A DNA stretch of 31,867 bases, taken from contig JAFUPE010000092.1 in the NCBI GenBank assembly GCA_017481395.1, positions 1 to 31,867 on the forward strand, in the 5' to 3' direction. Positions within the stretch are counted from its first letter, which is position 1, and each line of letters starts with the position of its first letter. Positions 6,759 to 14,272 of this stretch are shown here, piece by piece. The notes below the pieces were generated by a model that saw only the letters and a program-made list of their open reading frames with translations, ran no database searches and was not told where the DNA came from. This DNA comes from Ruminococcus sp. (GTDB lineage Bacteria > Bacillota_A > Clostridia > Oscillospirales > Acutalibacteraceae). The position numbers and the translations under genes are program-made.

Positions 6759-8132
6759 ATGGAAGATAAAAATTTAAATCCTCAGGAAGAAAATAATACT
6801 CCCGAGGTAGTAGAAATGGAAAGCACTGCTCCCGAGGCTGACGCTAAAACTGCAGAAGAAGCAAATAAAAACGACAAAAAAGGCGGTTTTACGGAGCTTT
6901 TGAAGGAGAAGAAGGCTCTCGTAATTGTCATTGCCGTATTGGCAGTAGTACTGGTTTGCGGTCTTGCAGTTCTTCTTGTAAGCGTATTAGGCGTTGACAC
7001 CTCTGTAGCAACTCCCGACGAGTCTACAATCGAAACCACCTTAGAAGCTACTGCTCCTTCAACCACTGTAGCTGACGGCATGGAAGACACAACATGGCCC
7101 GACGGCACCCCTTACGAGGACAAGCAGGACTGGAATGCACTTAAAAAAATCAACACCGATATTAAGGGCTGGATAACCTTCCACAATGCACCCATTAACT
7201 ATCCTGTGCTTGAATCCGAGGAAGACGGCTATGGCTATCAGTACTACCTTTACCGTGGTTACGACAAGTCCGACGACTACGCAGGCAGTATCTTTATCGA
7301 CCACAGAAGTAAAGACAGCGTCAAGAGTCGCAACATACTTACCCATGGTCACTCTATGCGAGACGGCTCTATGTATATGTCACTTATTGACTACGGCAAG
7401 TACGAAATCGATATGGACTTCTACAAAAAGAATCCCACACTCTTCTTCAATACTCCCGAAGGCAACGAGCAGTGGATTGTCTTCGCGGTTGTAAAAACCA
7501 ACACACTCGAAGACCACGGCGATTTCTTCAACTACCTTATGGGTAGCTTTGATTCCGATGCTCAGTTTATGAACTACGTTTACAACATGAAGGTTCGCTC
7601 TCTTATCGATGTTCCCGTTCCCATTAACGAGGACGACCAGCTTATTACACTTTCTACCTGCTCTTACGAATACGATGAATTCAGAACAGTTGTCTGTGCA
7701 AGAAAAATCAGAAACAACGAAAAAATTACCGACTACATCAATAACGCAAAGCCTGCTGAAAATCCCGTATGGCCCGAGGTTTACTATTACAACCACTCAG
7801 GCGAGCGTCCCGAAATAACAACCTTTAAGACAGAAATGCAAAGTGGTAACATCAACTGGTACGACGGCAAAGGCGAGCTTGAGGGCAGTGAGTGGCTTGT
7901 TATGACCACAGGTAACTCTACCTACACGGTTACGTTCATTAACTACGACGGCTCAATCATCAGCACCCAGTCTGTTGTCAAGGGTCACGCCGCTGTGGCA
8001 CCCCCTGACCCTGTAAAGCCCAACTCTAACGGATACAGATACGAGTTTATCGAGTGGTGCTATGATTTTGACAACGTTACCTGCAATATGACCATTGCAC
8101 CAAAATTCCAACCAATTTATATAGGTGAATAA
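6759..8132 (+). CDS. Class B sortase with C-terminal B-repeat-like domain
   Basis: A 457-residue membrane-anchored transpeptidase. It has an acidic/Lys-rich cytosolic N-tail (1-50), one transmembrane helix (about 52-78), and a Thr/Glu-rich linker to about 120. The sortase fold (about 125-320) contains catalytic His198 in HGHSMRDGSMY, Cys301 in TLSTC and Arg309 in EFRTVV, the SrtB signature. Sortases cleave sorting signals and attach proteins to peptidoglycan or build pili. Unusually, about 65 residues at the C-terminus (about 388-453, TVTFINYDG...FIEWC...TIAPKF) look like an InlB B-repeat/Flg_new domain, normally found in surface proteins rather than sortases. No sorting-signal substrate is encoded nearby. 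RBS AGTGAGGT lies about 7 nt upstream. The stop overlaps the next ATG, so the pair is translationally coupled. Confidence 0.88.
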   Translation: MEDKNLNPQEENNTPEVVEMESTAPEADAKTAEEANKNDKKGGFTELLKEKKALVIVIAVLAVVLVCGLAVLLVSVLGVDTSVATPDESTIETTLEATAPSTTVADGMEDTTWPDGTPYEDKQDWNALKKINTDIKGWITFHNAPINYPVLESEEDGYGYQYYLYRGYDKSDDYAGSIFIDHRSKDSVKSRNILTHGHSMRDGSMYMSLIDYGKYEIDMDFYKKNPTLFFNTPEGNEQWIVFAVVKTNTLEDHGDFFNYLMGSFDSDAQFMNYVYNMKVRSLIDVPVPINEDDQLITLSTCSYEYDEFRTVVCARKIRNNEKITDYINNAKPAENPVWPEVYYYNHSGERPEITTFKTEMQSGNINWYDGKGELEGSEWLVMTTGNSTYTVTFINYDGSIISTQSVVKGHAAVAPPDPVKPNSNGYRYEFIEWCYDFDNVTCNMTIAPKFQPIYIGE

Positions 8133-8626
8133 TGAAGAACATTGTTCTTGTGGGTATGCCCGGTTGCGGCAAAAGCACCGTTGGCGTTATATTGGCAAAA
8201 ACCCTTGGTAAAAGCTTTACCGACACTGACTTGCTGATTTGCGCAAAAGAAGGCACTACGCTTCAGAATATTATCGAAGAAAAGGGCCTCGCGTACTTTG
8301 AAAAAGTCGAATGTGAAATTGGCGAAAGTATTACTGTAGGCGACACAGTAATTGCCACAGGCGGCTCTATGATACTTTATGAAAAAGCTATGGAGCATCT
8401 TAAGGAAACCTCTACAGTTGTTTATATCGACGTAAGTCTTGATGAGCTTAAGAGAAGACTGGTAAACATAAAGACACGAGGCATTACCTTTGCAGAAGGC
8501 GAAACCTTGGATGATATTTTTGCTATCCGAACTCCTCTTTATCAAAAATATGCCGACATAACCGTAAAGGCAGACGAGTTTACAATTGAGGAAACCGTCA
8601 CAAAGCTCACCGAGCTTCTTAAATAA
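8132..8626 (+). CDS. Shikimate-kinase-like P-loop kinase
   Basis: A 164-residue cytosolic kinase. The P-loop GMPGCGKS is at residues 8-15, the DTD acidic pair at 31-33, ATGGS at 76-79 (GGG in AroK), a lid Arg at about 116, and R133 in RTPLY. The overall size and fold are those of AroK. However, the shikimate-binding Arg that normally follows Phe in the FR motif (Arg58 of classical AroK) is replaced by Glu (YFEKVE, residue 57). No aromatic-pathway gene is nearby. It may be a true but divergent AroK or a paralogue acting on another small hydroxylated substrate, so no symbol is given. It overlaps the sortase stop by one base and ends at the terminator at 8632. Confidence 0.8.
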   Translation: MKNIVLVGMPGCGKSTVGVILAKTLGKSFTDTDLLICAKEGTTLQNIIEEKGLAYFEKVECEIGESITVGDTVIATGGSMILYEKAMEHLKETSTVVYIDVSLDELKRRLVNIKTRGITFAEGETLDDIFAIRTPLYQKYADITVKADEFTIEETVTKLTELLK

Positions 8627-8631
8627 AACTT

Positions 8632-8671
8632 AAACCCTAAGCAGATTTTTATAAAGTCCGCTTCGGGTTTT
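8632..8671 (+). terminator. Rho-independent terminator; left boundary hairpin of module 2
   Basis: The arms at 8632-8645 and 8657-8670 pair over 14 positions with two mismatches (AAACCC-AAGC-GA against TC-GCTT-GGGTTT), with T-runs on both strands. It probably terminates both the kinase and the opposing gene ending at 8676. Nearly the same sequence recurs in the same orientation at 9856-9892. Confidence 0.85.
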
Positions 8672-8675
8672 CTGT

Positions 8676-9566
8676 TTACTTAGGCTTTACTTGACCGCAT
8701 CCGCAAGTTCCTACGTAATTCTGATTTATTTTTCCGCATTGAGGACAAACCCATTCGCCTATCCCCTGTGTTCGCTGAGACAACGGTACAGCCGAGCTAT
8801 ACTGTGAATCGTGATTACCGAACAAAGACTTCCTCTCGGGGAATACTATTTCTCTGCCGGCTTTAACATCAGCCACAGCCTTGTTCACATATTCACTGGC
8901 AGTTTTACTGTCATCAACAGATAAATTATATGTGCCGTGTTTACTGTCGATATAAAGATTATAATACTGCTTTCCCTGTGCCGATACCTGAGCCCAACGT
9001 GCTTGACGTATGTCAGTGTATTCAAGCTCAAAATATGCTCCGTCACCTGAGTCTGTAATGTTGCTATATGATATACCGCAAAGATTGCTGTCAGAAAACT
9101 CAAGATAGCATTTGTTAAGATTTCCTATAAGTATATCGTTTTTCTTAGAGCTGAACTTAGGATAAATATATTCTCCAATAAGAATTGCCACAAACAGAAT
9201 AAAGAATATTATTGAAAATGTTCTGATTTTTTCATAATCATAATCTTTATTAAACATTGAAATCGTACAGCCTCCTCCTGCATAACCACAAAGCCATGCA
9301 CCGCAAAAGGTCTGCCTCTTGAAGTCTTGTTTACTTACTGCAACAGCATACAAAATTCCCATAACAACCAACAGGGTTATACCAATCCAATATGTCACTC
9401 TCAGAAAGCTTGTACTTCTCATATCCTGTGTAATACTTAATCCTATAATGTAATAAACTGCCGACAGAGGCAGTGCCGCCACCGCCACAGGATTTAGTCC
9501 TCCTAATTCTTTGATAGACTGAATTAGCAATGTGTTTTGCGTAAATCTTTTGCTAGTTCTTGACAT
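8676..9566 (-). CDS. Membrane protein with C-terminal zinc ribbon, function unknown
   Basis: A 296-residue protein with four predicted transmembrane segments in the first half (about 28-45, 57-75, 85-100 and 116-135). A soluble domain of about 140-240 is rich in Tyr/Asp and resembles a small beta domain (YFELEYTDIRQARW). A C-terminal zinc ribbon follows (WVCPQCG...GTCGCGQ). I do not recognise a named family. The ATG at 9566 has AAGGTGG 7 nt upstream. It is divergent from a small Xre regulator, with GGGATAAT half-sites on its promoter, so its expression is probably repressed under some conditions. Together with that regulator it forms a unit bounded by twin hairpins. Confidence 0.75.
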   Translation of the reverse strand: MSRTSKRFTQNTLLIQSIKELGGLNPVAVAALPLSAVYYIIGLSITQDMRSTSFLRVTYWIGITLLVVMGILYAVAVSKQDFKRQTFCGAWLCGYAGGGCTISMFNKDYDYEKIRTFSIIFFILFVAILIGEYIYPKFSSKKNDILIGNLNKCYLEFSDSNLCGISYSNITDSGDGAYFELEYTDIRQARWAQVSAQGKQYYNLYIDSKHGTYNLSVDDSKTASEYVNKAVADVKAGREIVFPERKSLFGNHDSQYSSAVPLSQRTQGIGEWVCPQCGKINQNYVGTCGCGQVKPK

Positions 9567-9588
9567 AAATATACCACCTTTTAATTAT
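9560..9588 (+). promoter_or_regulatory. Possible promoter of the Xre regulator
   Basis: TTGACA (9560-9565), 17-nt spacer, AATTAT (9583-9588, 4 of 6 consensus). The -35 lies inside the first codons of the divergent gene, and the operator palindrome begins at the end of the -10. This would give autoregulation. Confidence 0.4.
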
Positions 9589-9631
9589 TATCCCAATTCG
9601 GGATAATTTTAATATACCATAGTGGGATAAT
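9587..9631. promoter_or_regulatory. Predicted operator of module 2 (three GGGATAAT half-sites)
   Basis: A perfect inverted repeat ATTATCCC (9587-9594) / GGGATAAT (9600-9607) with a 5-nt spacer, plus a third half-site GGGATAAT at 9624-9631. The third copy lies between the -35 and -10 of the minus-strand promoter and the palindrome lies just downstream of that promoter. Likely ligand: the adjacent Xre protein (inference). Confidence 0.7.
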
Positions 9632-9639
9632 AATTGCAA
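9611..9639 (-). promoter_or_regulatory. Promoter of the zinc-ribbon membrane protein gene
   Basis: On the minus strand: TTGCAA (9634-9639), 17-nt spacer, TATATT (complement of 9611-9616). The spacer contains one of the three GGGATAAT operator half-sites. Confidence 0.6.
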
Positions 9640-9650
9640 GAGGTGAAATT

Positions 9651-9857
9651 GTGAAGCTAAAAGAACTACGAGTTGCAAAAGGTATATCCCAGCTTAAGCT
9701 TGCCCTTGACTTAGGTATGAACCAAAACAGCATAAGCCGCTACGAAAACCACGAGAGAGAAGCAGACTACGCTACACTTATTAAGTTTGCTGACTACTTC
9801 AATGTTTCTTTGGACTATTTATTAGAGCGAACAAATAACCCTAAAATGTTAAAATAA
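9651..9857 (+). CDS. Xre-family HTH regulator
   Basis: A 68-residue protein that is essentially one Cro/CI-type helix-turn-helix domain: KELRVAKGISQLKLAL, then SISRYENHEREADYATLIKFADYFNVSLDYLL. Tight-length proteins of this kind are usually dimeric repressors. It starts with GTG at 9651 behind GAGGTGA. It is divergent from the zinc-ribbon membrane protein and separated from it by 84 nt that contain a three-half-site operator. The terminator begins within its stop codon, so it is monocistronic. Confidence 0.88.
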   Translation: MKLKELRVAKGISQLKLALDLGMNQNSISRYENHEREADYATLIKFADYFNVSLDYLLERTNNPKMLK

Positions 9858-9892
9858 ACCCGAAGCAGATTTTTAAAGTCCGCTTCGGGTTT
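9856..9892 (+). terminator. Rho-independent terminator; right boundary hairpin of module 2
   Basis: 14-position arms at 9856-9869 and 9879-9892 with one mismatch and a short T-rich loop. It is a direct-repeat copy of the hairpin at 8632-8670, differing by one stem base and two loop bases. It overlaps the stop codon of the Xre gene. Confidence 0.85.
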
Positions 9893-9982
9893 GTTAATTT
9901 CAGTTTTTATTCAACCCGCCGTTAACAAAAGGTTGTCTCTATATTTTCTGTCCACAGGTGCACTCCCCACCGTGACTAACGG

Positions 9983-11134
9983 TCACTCTAAAAATGCAAG
10001 CCCTGTATCAGTACAAAAGTTTGATATACTATATAGGATAAGTGCATCAGTTATGCCCTCAGCCTTGCAAAGCTCGCTTACACTTTCCTTATAATAACGC
10101 ATATCAACCATAACTATTTCGCTGTAATTGTCGGCTAAAAACGGTACAAGTGCGTGGGCGTAGCTGTCCTTGATTACAAGCAGCTTACCACCCTCGGCGT
10201 CCGGATTTTTTATCTTAACCAAGGAATGGTTGCCGTCTAAAAACACGGGGTACATATCGGGCTCGTCAAGGTGATTTAAAAAGAACATAGAGTCATAGGA
10301 TTTTACGCTTTCGCCCTCATGAATTTCAACGGTTACCCTTGAACTTGCGGCACCTTGTTCCCAAAGCACCAGCGTGTCAGGTTCGGCTAAAAAATAACCG
10401 CTTGAAGAATACGTTGTACCGCAAAAGCCCTCATACTCTGTCTTTGTAAAACGACTTTCGTCCGTTGGAATATAGGAAAGCTCTGAGGAAAGAGCCTTGT
10501 AGGCTTCATACGCCGCAGGAGTAGTCCAGTGGTGGTCGGTTTTGTAGTAAGGAGCTTCGCCACTACTGTAGAATTCCTTCATAACCGCCTCGAGGTCGCA
10601 ATAATTTATATCATCGCTAAGCTCTGCTTTCAGCTTTTCATAAACCTCGGCATCCTTGTAGCTTATGTGATTTTGGGGTAGCTTATCCTCTAAAATATAG
10701 CCTGCACTGGGTACAACGCCTAAGGTAACATTCATATCCTCGCTAAACGAATTCAAAACCTTGATATTAGTGTCAAGCCTCCGGATGTTGTAAGGCTTTG
10801 TAATAATAAAGCCGTCTTCACCAAAATAATAATCGGAATTTGCAGTATTGCCGAAGCTGAGGTTATAGTAGGAGTTAAGTCCTACAAAAAAGCTTCTGAA
10901 AGGGAAGTGGTCAGAGACATAGCCTGTTGTGCCATTTTCGGAGTCGCCGTCAATTTCCTTAACCAAGTCTCCTGACAGCAAATTGCTAAGGCTGAAAATC
11001 GGAGTTTCGGCCAAATATCTTTTTTCGTAATCGCTAAAATCTTTTTTCGGCAAAGCAAAGAACGCTATACCAAGAGAAAGAGTAAAAGCAATAAAAAGTG
11101 CCGCAGGCAGAAATTTTATGAATTTATTTTTCAA
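9983..11134 (-). CDS. DHHW-motif SGNH-like protein (AlgJ/AlgX-type acetylation partner)
   Basis: A 383-residue protein with an N-terminal membrane anchor or signal (about 6-28) and an extracytoplasmic SGNH-like domain. The signature DHHW is at residues 200-203 (TDHHWT). A late KDSYAHA motif supplies the probable catalytic Ser (about 324), giving a Ser/Asp-His set. DHHW proteins pair with MBOAT proteins: the MBOAT partner brings acetyl groups across the membrane and the DHHW partner transfers them to a surface polysaccharide. The MBOAT gene lies immediately upstream on the same strand (18-nt gap), supporting this. The target glycan is unknown. A weak GTGAC/GTCAC hairpin overlaps the stop codon; no convincing terminator is visible. 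Confidence 0.85.
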   Translation of the reverse strand: MKNKFIKFLPAALFIAFTLSLGIAFFALPKKDFSDYEKRYLAETPIFSLSNLLSGDLVKEIDGDSENGTTGYVSDHFPFRSFFVGLNSYYNLSFGNTANSDYYFGEDGFIITKPYNIRRLDTNIKVLNSFSEDMNVTLGVVPSAGYILEDKLPQNHISYKDAEVYEKLKAELSDDINYCDLEAVMKEFYSSGEAPYYKTDHHWTTPAAYEAYKALSSELSYIPTDESRFTKTEYEGFCGTTYSSSGYFLAEPDTLVLWEQGAASSRVTVEIHEGESVKSYDSMFFLNHLDEPDMYPVFLDGNHSLVKIKNPDAEGGKLLVIKDSYAHALVPFLADNYSEIVMVDMRYYKESVSELCKAEGITDALILYSISNFCTDTGLAFLE

Positions 11135-11152
11135 TATTCTCTCCGCCTTTCC

Positions 11153-12544
11153 TTAAAATCTGAAATAAATAAAGGGGTTATAGCTCTCGCTTACCAGTGC
11201 CGCTGTACATAAAACCATAATAATGGCACAAAAAACGCATTCAAAAGCTACCGCACACTTTGCATTTCTTACCTTTTTGTAAAGAGCTTTAAGCACAGGT
11301 GTACTGAGCACACAACCAACAATGCAAATTGGCAGATAATTAAGCATTATAGAAGCCTGAGCCTCACTTGCCAAAAGTCCGTTTGCACCGAAGAGGGATG
11401 CAAAAAAACCGCCCAAATCCGACATATTGTCGAAACTGAAAATTGCCCAGCCTAACATAATCAGAAATACAGAGTAAATATGACATACCGCTTTAGGGGC
11501 TTTGCTTAAAATTTTACCTAAGAAAAGCTTTTCGGCGGCTAAAATCACAAAGAAATAAAGTCCCCAGATTACAAAGTTATAAGAAGCACCATGCCAAAGT
11601 CCAGTTAAAAGCCATACAATAAAAAGATTTAAAATCTGCCGCTTAAAGCCTTTGCGGTTACCGCCTAAGGGGATATAAACGTAATCTCTGAACCACGTTG
11701 AAAGAGAAATATGCCACCTGCGCCAGAACTCGGTAATAGAACGAGAAATATAGGGATAGTTAAAGTTTTCCATAAACTCGAAGCCTATCATCCTGCCTAA
11801 ACCTCTTGCCATATCACTGTAGCCTGAAAAATCAAAGTAAATCTGCAGAGTAAGTGCCAAAAGTCCTGCCCAAGACGACAAAGCACCTAAGGCTTCGCCT
11901 GTTTCGCTTAAGTTTTTATACATAAGTGCAAACTGATTGGCTAAAAGCACTTTTTTGCCCATACCTGCAAGAAAAAGTATGGTACCGCTTTTAAATTTTT
12001 CAAGAGTTTCTTTCCTTGCGGTAAGCTGTGCCTCAACATCTGTATAACGTACAATGGGGCCTGCAATCAGCTGCGGAAAAAGAGTTACGTATGTGCCCAA
12101 AAGCATAGGATTTTTCTGCACCTTGCAATCCTCGCGGTAAACGTCAATAGTGTAAGACATCGCCTGAAAGGTGTAAAAGCTTATACCTATAGGCAATGCA
12201 GGAGCAGTAAAATTAATATTTATAAAGGGTAGTAAATTAAGGGTATTTACTATCATTCCCGAATATTTAAAGAACACAAGAAAACCTAAGTTAAGCACAA
12301 CCGAAAGTATAAGCCACAGCTTTTTTCTGCCTTTATCCTCGGCTTTACTTATTAGATAGCCTGCTACATAATTTATAAGAATGGTGCCCAGCATCAGCAG
12401 AATATACACAGGCTCGCCCCAGCCGTAAAAGGCAAGGCTTACGATAAAAAGCACAACGTTGCGTGCTTTTTTTGGTGTTACATAGTAGCTTATAAGCACC
12501 ACAGGAAGATATATAAACCAAAAGGTAAGGCTTGAAAATACCAA
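11153..12544 (-). CDS. MBOAT-family membrane O-acyltransferase (AlgI/DltB-like)
   Basis: A 463-residue polytopic protein. It opens with the family N-terminus (LTFWFIYLPVV...LFYGWGEP-like, here AFYGWGEP) and carries the cytosolic RRWHISLSTWFRDYVYIPLGG region (about 275-295) and the invariant His318 in LWHGASYN. These are hallmarks of AlgI/DltB/PatA-type acyl exporters. It starts with TTG at 12544 behind AGAGGGG. The partner DHHW protein follows after 18 nt. No Dlt genes or alginate genes are present, so acetylation of a wall or capsule polysaccharide is the best inference. A well-formed promoter lies upstream (12604-12632). Confidence 0.92.
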   Translation of the reverse strand: MVFSSLTFWFIYLPVVLISYYVTPKKARNVVLFIVSLAFYGWGEPVYILLMLGTILINYVAGYLISKAEDKGRKKLWLILSVVLNLGFLVFFKYSGMIVNTLNLLPFININFTAPALPIGISFYTFQAMSYTIDVYREDCKVQKNPMLLGTYVTLFPQLIAGPIVRYTDVEAQLTARKETLEKFKSGTILFLAGMGKKVLLANQFALMYKNLSETGEALGALSSWAGLLALTLQIYFDFSGYSDMARGLGRMIGFEFMENFNYPYISRSITEFWRRWHISLSTWFRDYVYIPLGGNRKGFKRQILNLFIVWLLTGLWHGASYNFVIWGLYFFVILAAEKLFLGKILSKAPKAVCHIYSVFLIMLGWAIFSFDNMSDLGGFFASLFGANGLLASEAQASIMLNYLPICIVGCVLSTPVLKALYKKVRNAKCAVAFECVFCAIIMVLCTAALVSESYNPFIYFRF

Positions 12545-12581
12545 GTTTTTCCCCTCTTTACGTTAATTTTCTTTTAAAGAC

Positions 12582-12608
12582 TTGACAAAATCTCTCATAT
12601 TACATAAT
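12582..12608 (+). promoter_or_regulatory. Putative promoter for the ComEA-like/hydrolase operon
   Basis: A perfect TTGACA (12582-12587) with CATAAT at 12603-12608 (15-nt spacer) or TAATAA at 12605-12610 (17-nt spacer). The -10 region coincides with the -10 of the opposing MBOAT promoter. Confidence 0.5.
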
Positions 12609-12632
12609 AATTGTTTTAAGTCTGATAGTCAA
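12604..12632 (-). promoter_or_regulatory. Promoter of the MBOAT-DHHW operon
   Basis: On the minus strand: TTGACT (complement of 12627-12632), 17-nt spacer, TATTAT (complement of 12604-12609), about 60 nt upstream of the TTG start at 12544. It overlaps the opposing + promoter face to face. Confidence 0.6.
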
Positions 12633-12663
12633 TTTACAGTTTTGTATCAACTTGGAGAAAACA

Positions 12664-13002
12664 ATGAAAAATATTCATAAACCCCAAATTATAATCTTTG
12701 TTTTAGGGCTTGTGTTTATCGTAAGTGCTTTTGCAGTAAGCTTTCTGCCGAATTCGTACGAAAACCTTAAAGTAAACACAACCGAAACACTGCCACAGGG
12801 CGTACATATACCCATAAACATTAATACCGCAGACAAAGCTACCCTTTGCCTTTTAGATGATATCGGCGAAAAAACTGCCCAAAGCATTATTGATTACCGA
12901 GAAGAAAACGGCAAGTTTGACACCAAAGAAGAAATTATGTGTGTTAAGGGTATTGGCGAGAAAACCTTTGAAAAAATCAAAAACTACATAGACGTTAAGT
13001 AA
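12664..13002 (+). CDS. ComEA-like helix-hairpin-helix protein
   Basis: A 112-residue protein starting at ATG 12664 (GGAG 6 nt upstream; an upstream in-frame TTG overlaps that RBS). It has one transmembrane helix (about 8-28), then a short linker and two HhH motifs (ININTADKATLCLLDDIGEKTAQSI, split across 51-75, and IMCVKGIGEKTFEKI, about 91-105). This is the C-terminal DNA-binding part of ComEA, which holds incoming DNA outside the membrane. The SLBB part of longer ComEA proteins is missing. No ComEB/ComEC neighbour is present: the next gene is a hydrolase 27 nt downstream. DNA binding is likely; a competence role is uncertain. Confidence 0.82.
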   Translation: MKNIHKPQIIIFVLGLVFIVSAFAVSFLPNSYENLKVNTTETLPQGVHIPININTADKATLCLLDDIGEKTAQSIIDYREENGKFDTKEEIMCVKGIGEKTFEKIKNYIDVK

Positions 13003-13029
13003 TAAATATACAGAAAGGTGGGAATAATC

Positions 13030-14106
13030 GTGACTGAAAGGAAAGCCGTAAACAGGAAAATACTAAAAATTACGGCAGTGATTATTGTGGCAGTTTTACT
13101 GCTTTCTTTAGGTATGCTTGCCGTAACTAAATTTATATACGACGCTATTTTTCCCAGATACGACCGAACCCCCTTGGAAACTGCTATTAACATAAGCTAC
13201 GCAGAAATTATGGATACCTACGAAAGAGAAAAAGTAGAGTTTATGTCGGGTGAAAACAAGCTTACGGGCTACATTTACGGCGATGGTAATTCTAAAGGTG
13301 TTGTGGTAATTGCTCCGGGACTTGCAAGTGGTGCTGACGAATACACCTCAATCGCCATGGAATTTGTTGACTTGGGGTACAGGGTGTTTACCTTTGACAC
13401 CACAGGAAGCTTTGAAAGCCAAGGTAAGACCTCGGTAGGCTTTTCGCAAGAGGTAATTGACCTTGACAATGCACTTGGATTTATCGAAACCGACACCGCC
13501 CTTAAGGATTTGCCCCTGTTCTTGTTCGGGCACAGCCGAGGCGGCTACGCCTGTGCCATGATGAGTATGACCGAGCACGATATATGTGCAATTGCTACAG
13601 TAAGCGGAGTAAACTCACCAATGGAAATTACTATGGAGTGGAGCACAAATTACGTCGGGCCTTTAGCCTTTACAGGATATCCTGCACTTTACGCCTATCA
13701 GGCTATGGTTTTCGGCACCGATATTATGAATACAAGCAGTGCCGAGGCTCTGAACGAAGGCGACGTACCCTCACTTATTATACACTGTGAAAACGACGTT
13801 ACCGTTACGGTTGACGGCAGCAGTACTTACGCTCATAAGGATGAGGTAGAAAACCCCAACGTAGAGTTTATGCTTTATGAAAATGATGAAAATGCAGGCC
13901 ACACAACCCTGCTATTTACTAAAGATGCTAATGCCTACCGCGAAGAAATTCACGACGACTACGAGGATTTGAAAACCCGTTTTGAAGGCAAAATCCCCAA
14001 AGAAACCGAAGATGAATTTCTTGATAGTATTGACTCTTTGAAAGCAAGGGAAGCTAACAGGGAATTAATAAATCTGATAAACGATTTCTATTTGAAGAAT
14101 ATATGA
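13030..14106 (+). CDS. Membrane-anchored alpha/beta hydrolase
   Basis: A 358-residue protein. GTG 13030 is preferred (AAAGGTGGG 8 nt upstream); the earlier in-frame GTG at 13018 is part of that RBS. One N-terminal transmembrane helix (about 14-37) precedes an extracytoplasmic alpha/beta hydrolase domain. Nucleophile elbow GHSRGG (Ser about 169), acid in HCEND, and His in AGHTTLL form a plausible triad. An oxyanion/HG-type motif APGLASG occurs early. It resembles serine aminopeptidase S33/lysophospholipase-type hydrolases; the substrate is not predictable. It forms a two-gene operon with the ComEA-like protein and ends at a strong terminator. Confidence 0.82.
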   Translation: MTERKAVNRKILKITAVIIVAVLLLSLGMLAVTKFIYDAIFPRYDRTPLETAINISYAEIMDTYEREKVEFMSGENKLTGYIYGDGNSKGVVVIAPGLASGADEYTSIAMEFVDLGYRVFTFDTTGSFESQGKTSVGFSQEVIDLDNALGFIETDTALKDLPLFLFGHSRGGYACAMMSMTEHDICAIATVSGVNSPMEITMEWSTNYVGPLAFTGYPALYAYQAMVFGTDIMNTSSAEALNEGDVPSLIIHCENDVTVTVDGSSTYAHKDEVENPNVEFMLYENDENAGHTTLLFTKDANAYREEIHDDYEDLKTRFEGKIPKETEDEFLDSIDSLKAREANRELINLINDFYLKNI

Positions 14107-14115
14107 AGAGAAAAG

Positions 14116-14155
14116 AGGAGCTGTCTCGCTAATTTAAGTGAGACAGCTCCTTTTT
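14116..14155 (+). terminator. Rho-independent terminator of the ComEA/hydrolase operon
   Basis: A 12-bp perfect stem AGGAGCTGTCTC (14116-14127) / GAGACAGCTCCT (14140-14151), extended inward by three more pairs including one G-T, followed by a five-T tract. Confidence 0.92.
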
Positions 14156-14233
14156 ATGATAACTTCCAAATTATCCCTATATTACTTAGACGCAAAAATA
14201 TGAAAAAACTCACGGTACTTTTTAAAATTTTTT

Positions 14234-14266
14234 CAAAAAAAACAGGGAAGAATAAATCTTCCCTGT
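14234..14266 (-). terminator. Rho-independent terminator of the PPTase operon
   Basis: A perfect 10-bp stem ACAGGGAAGA (14242-14251) / TCTTCCCTGT (14257-14266). Read on the minus strand it is followed by a run of eight T (complement of 14234-14241). It lies just past the PPTase stop. Confidence 0.92.
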
Positions 14267-14272
14267 CAAAGC

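Noticed and set aside
12664..13002. Competence operon (comEA)
   Set aside because: The HhH protein is real, but comEB/comEC do not follow; the operon partner is an alpha/beta hydrolase.
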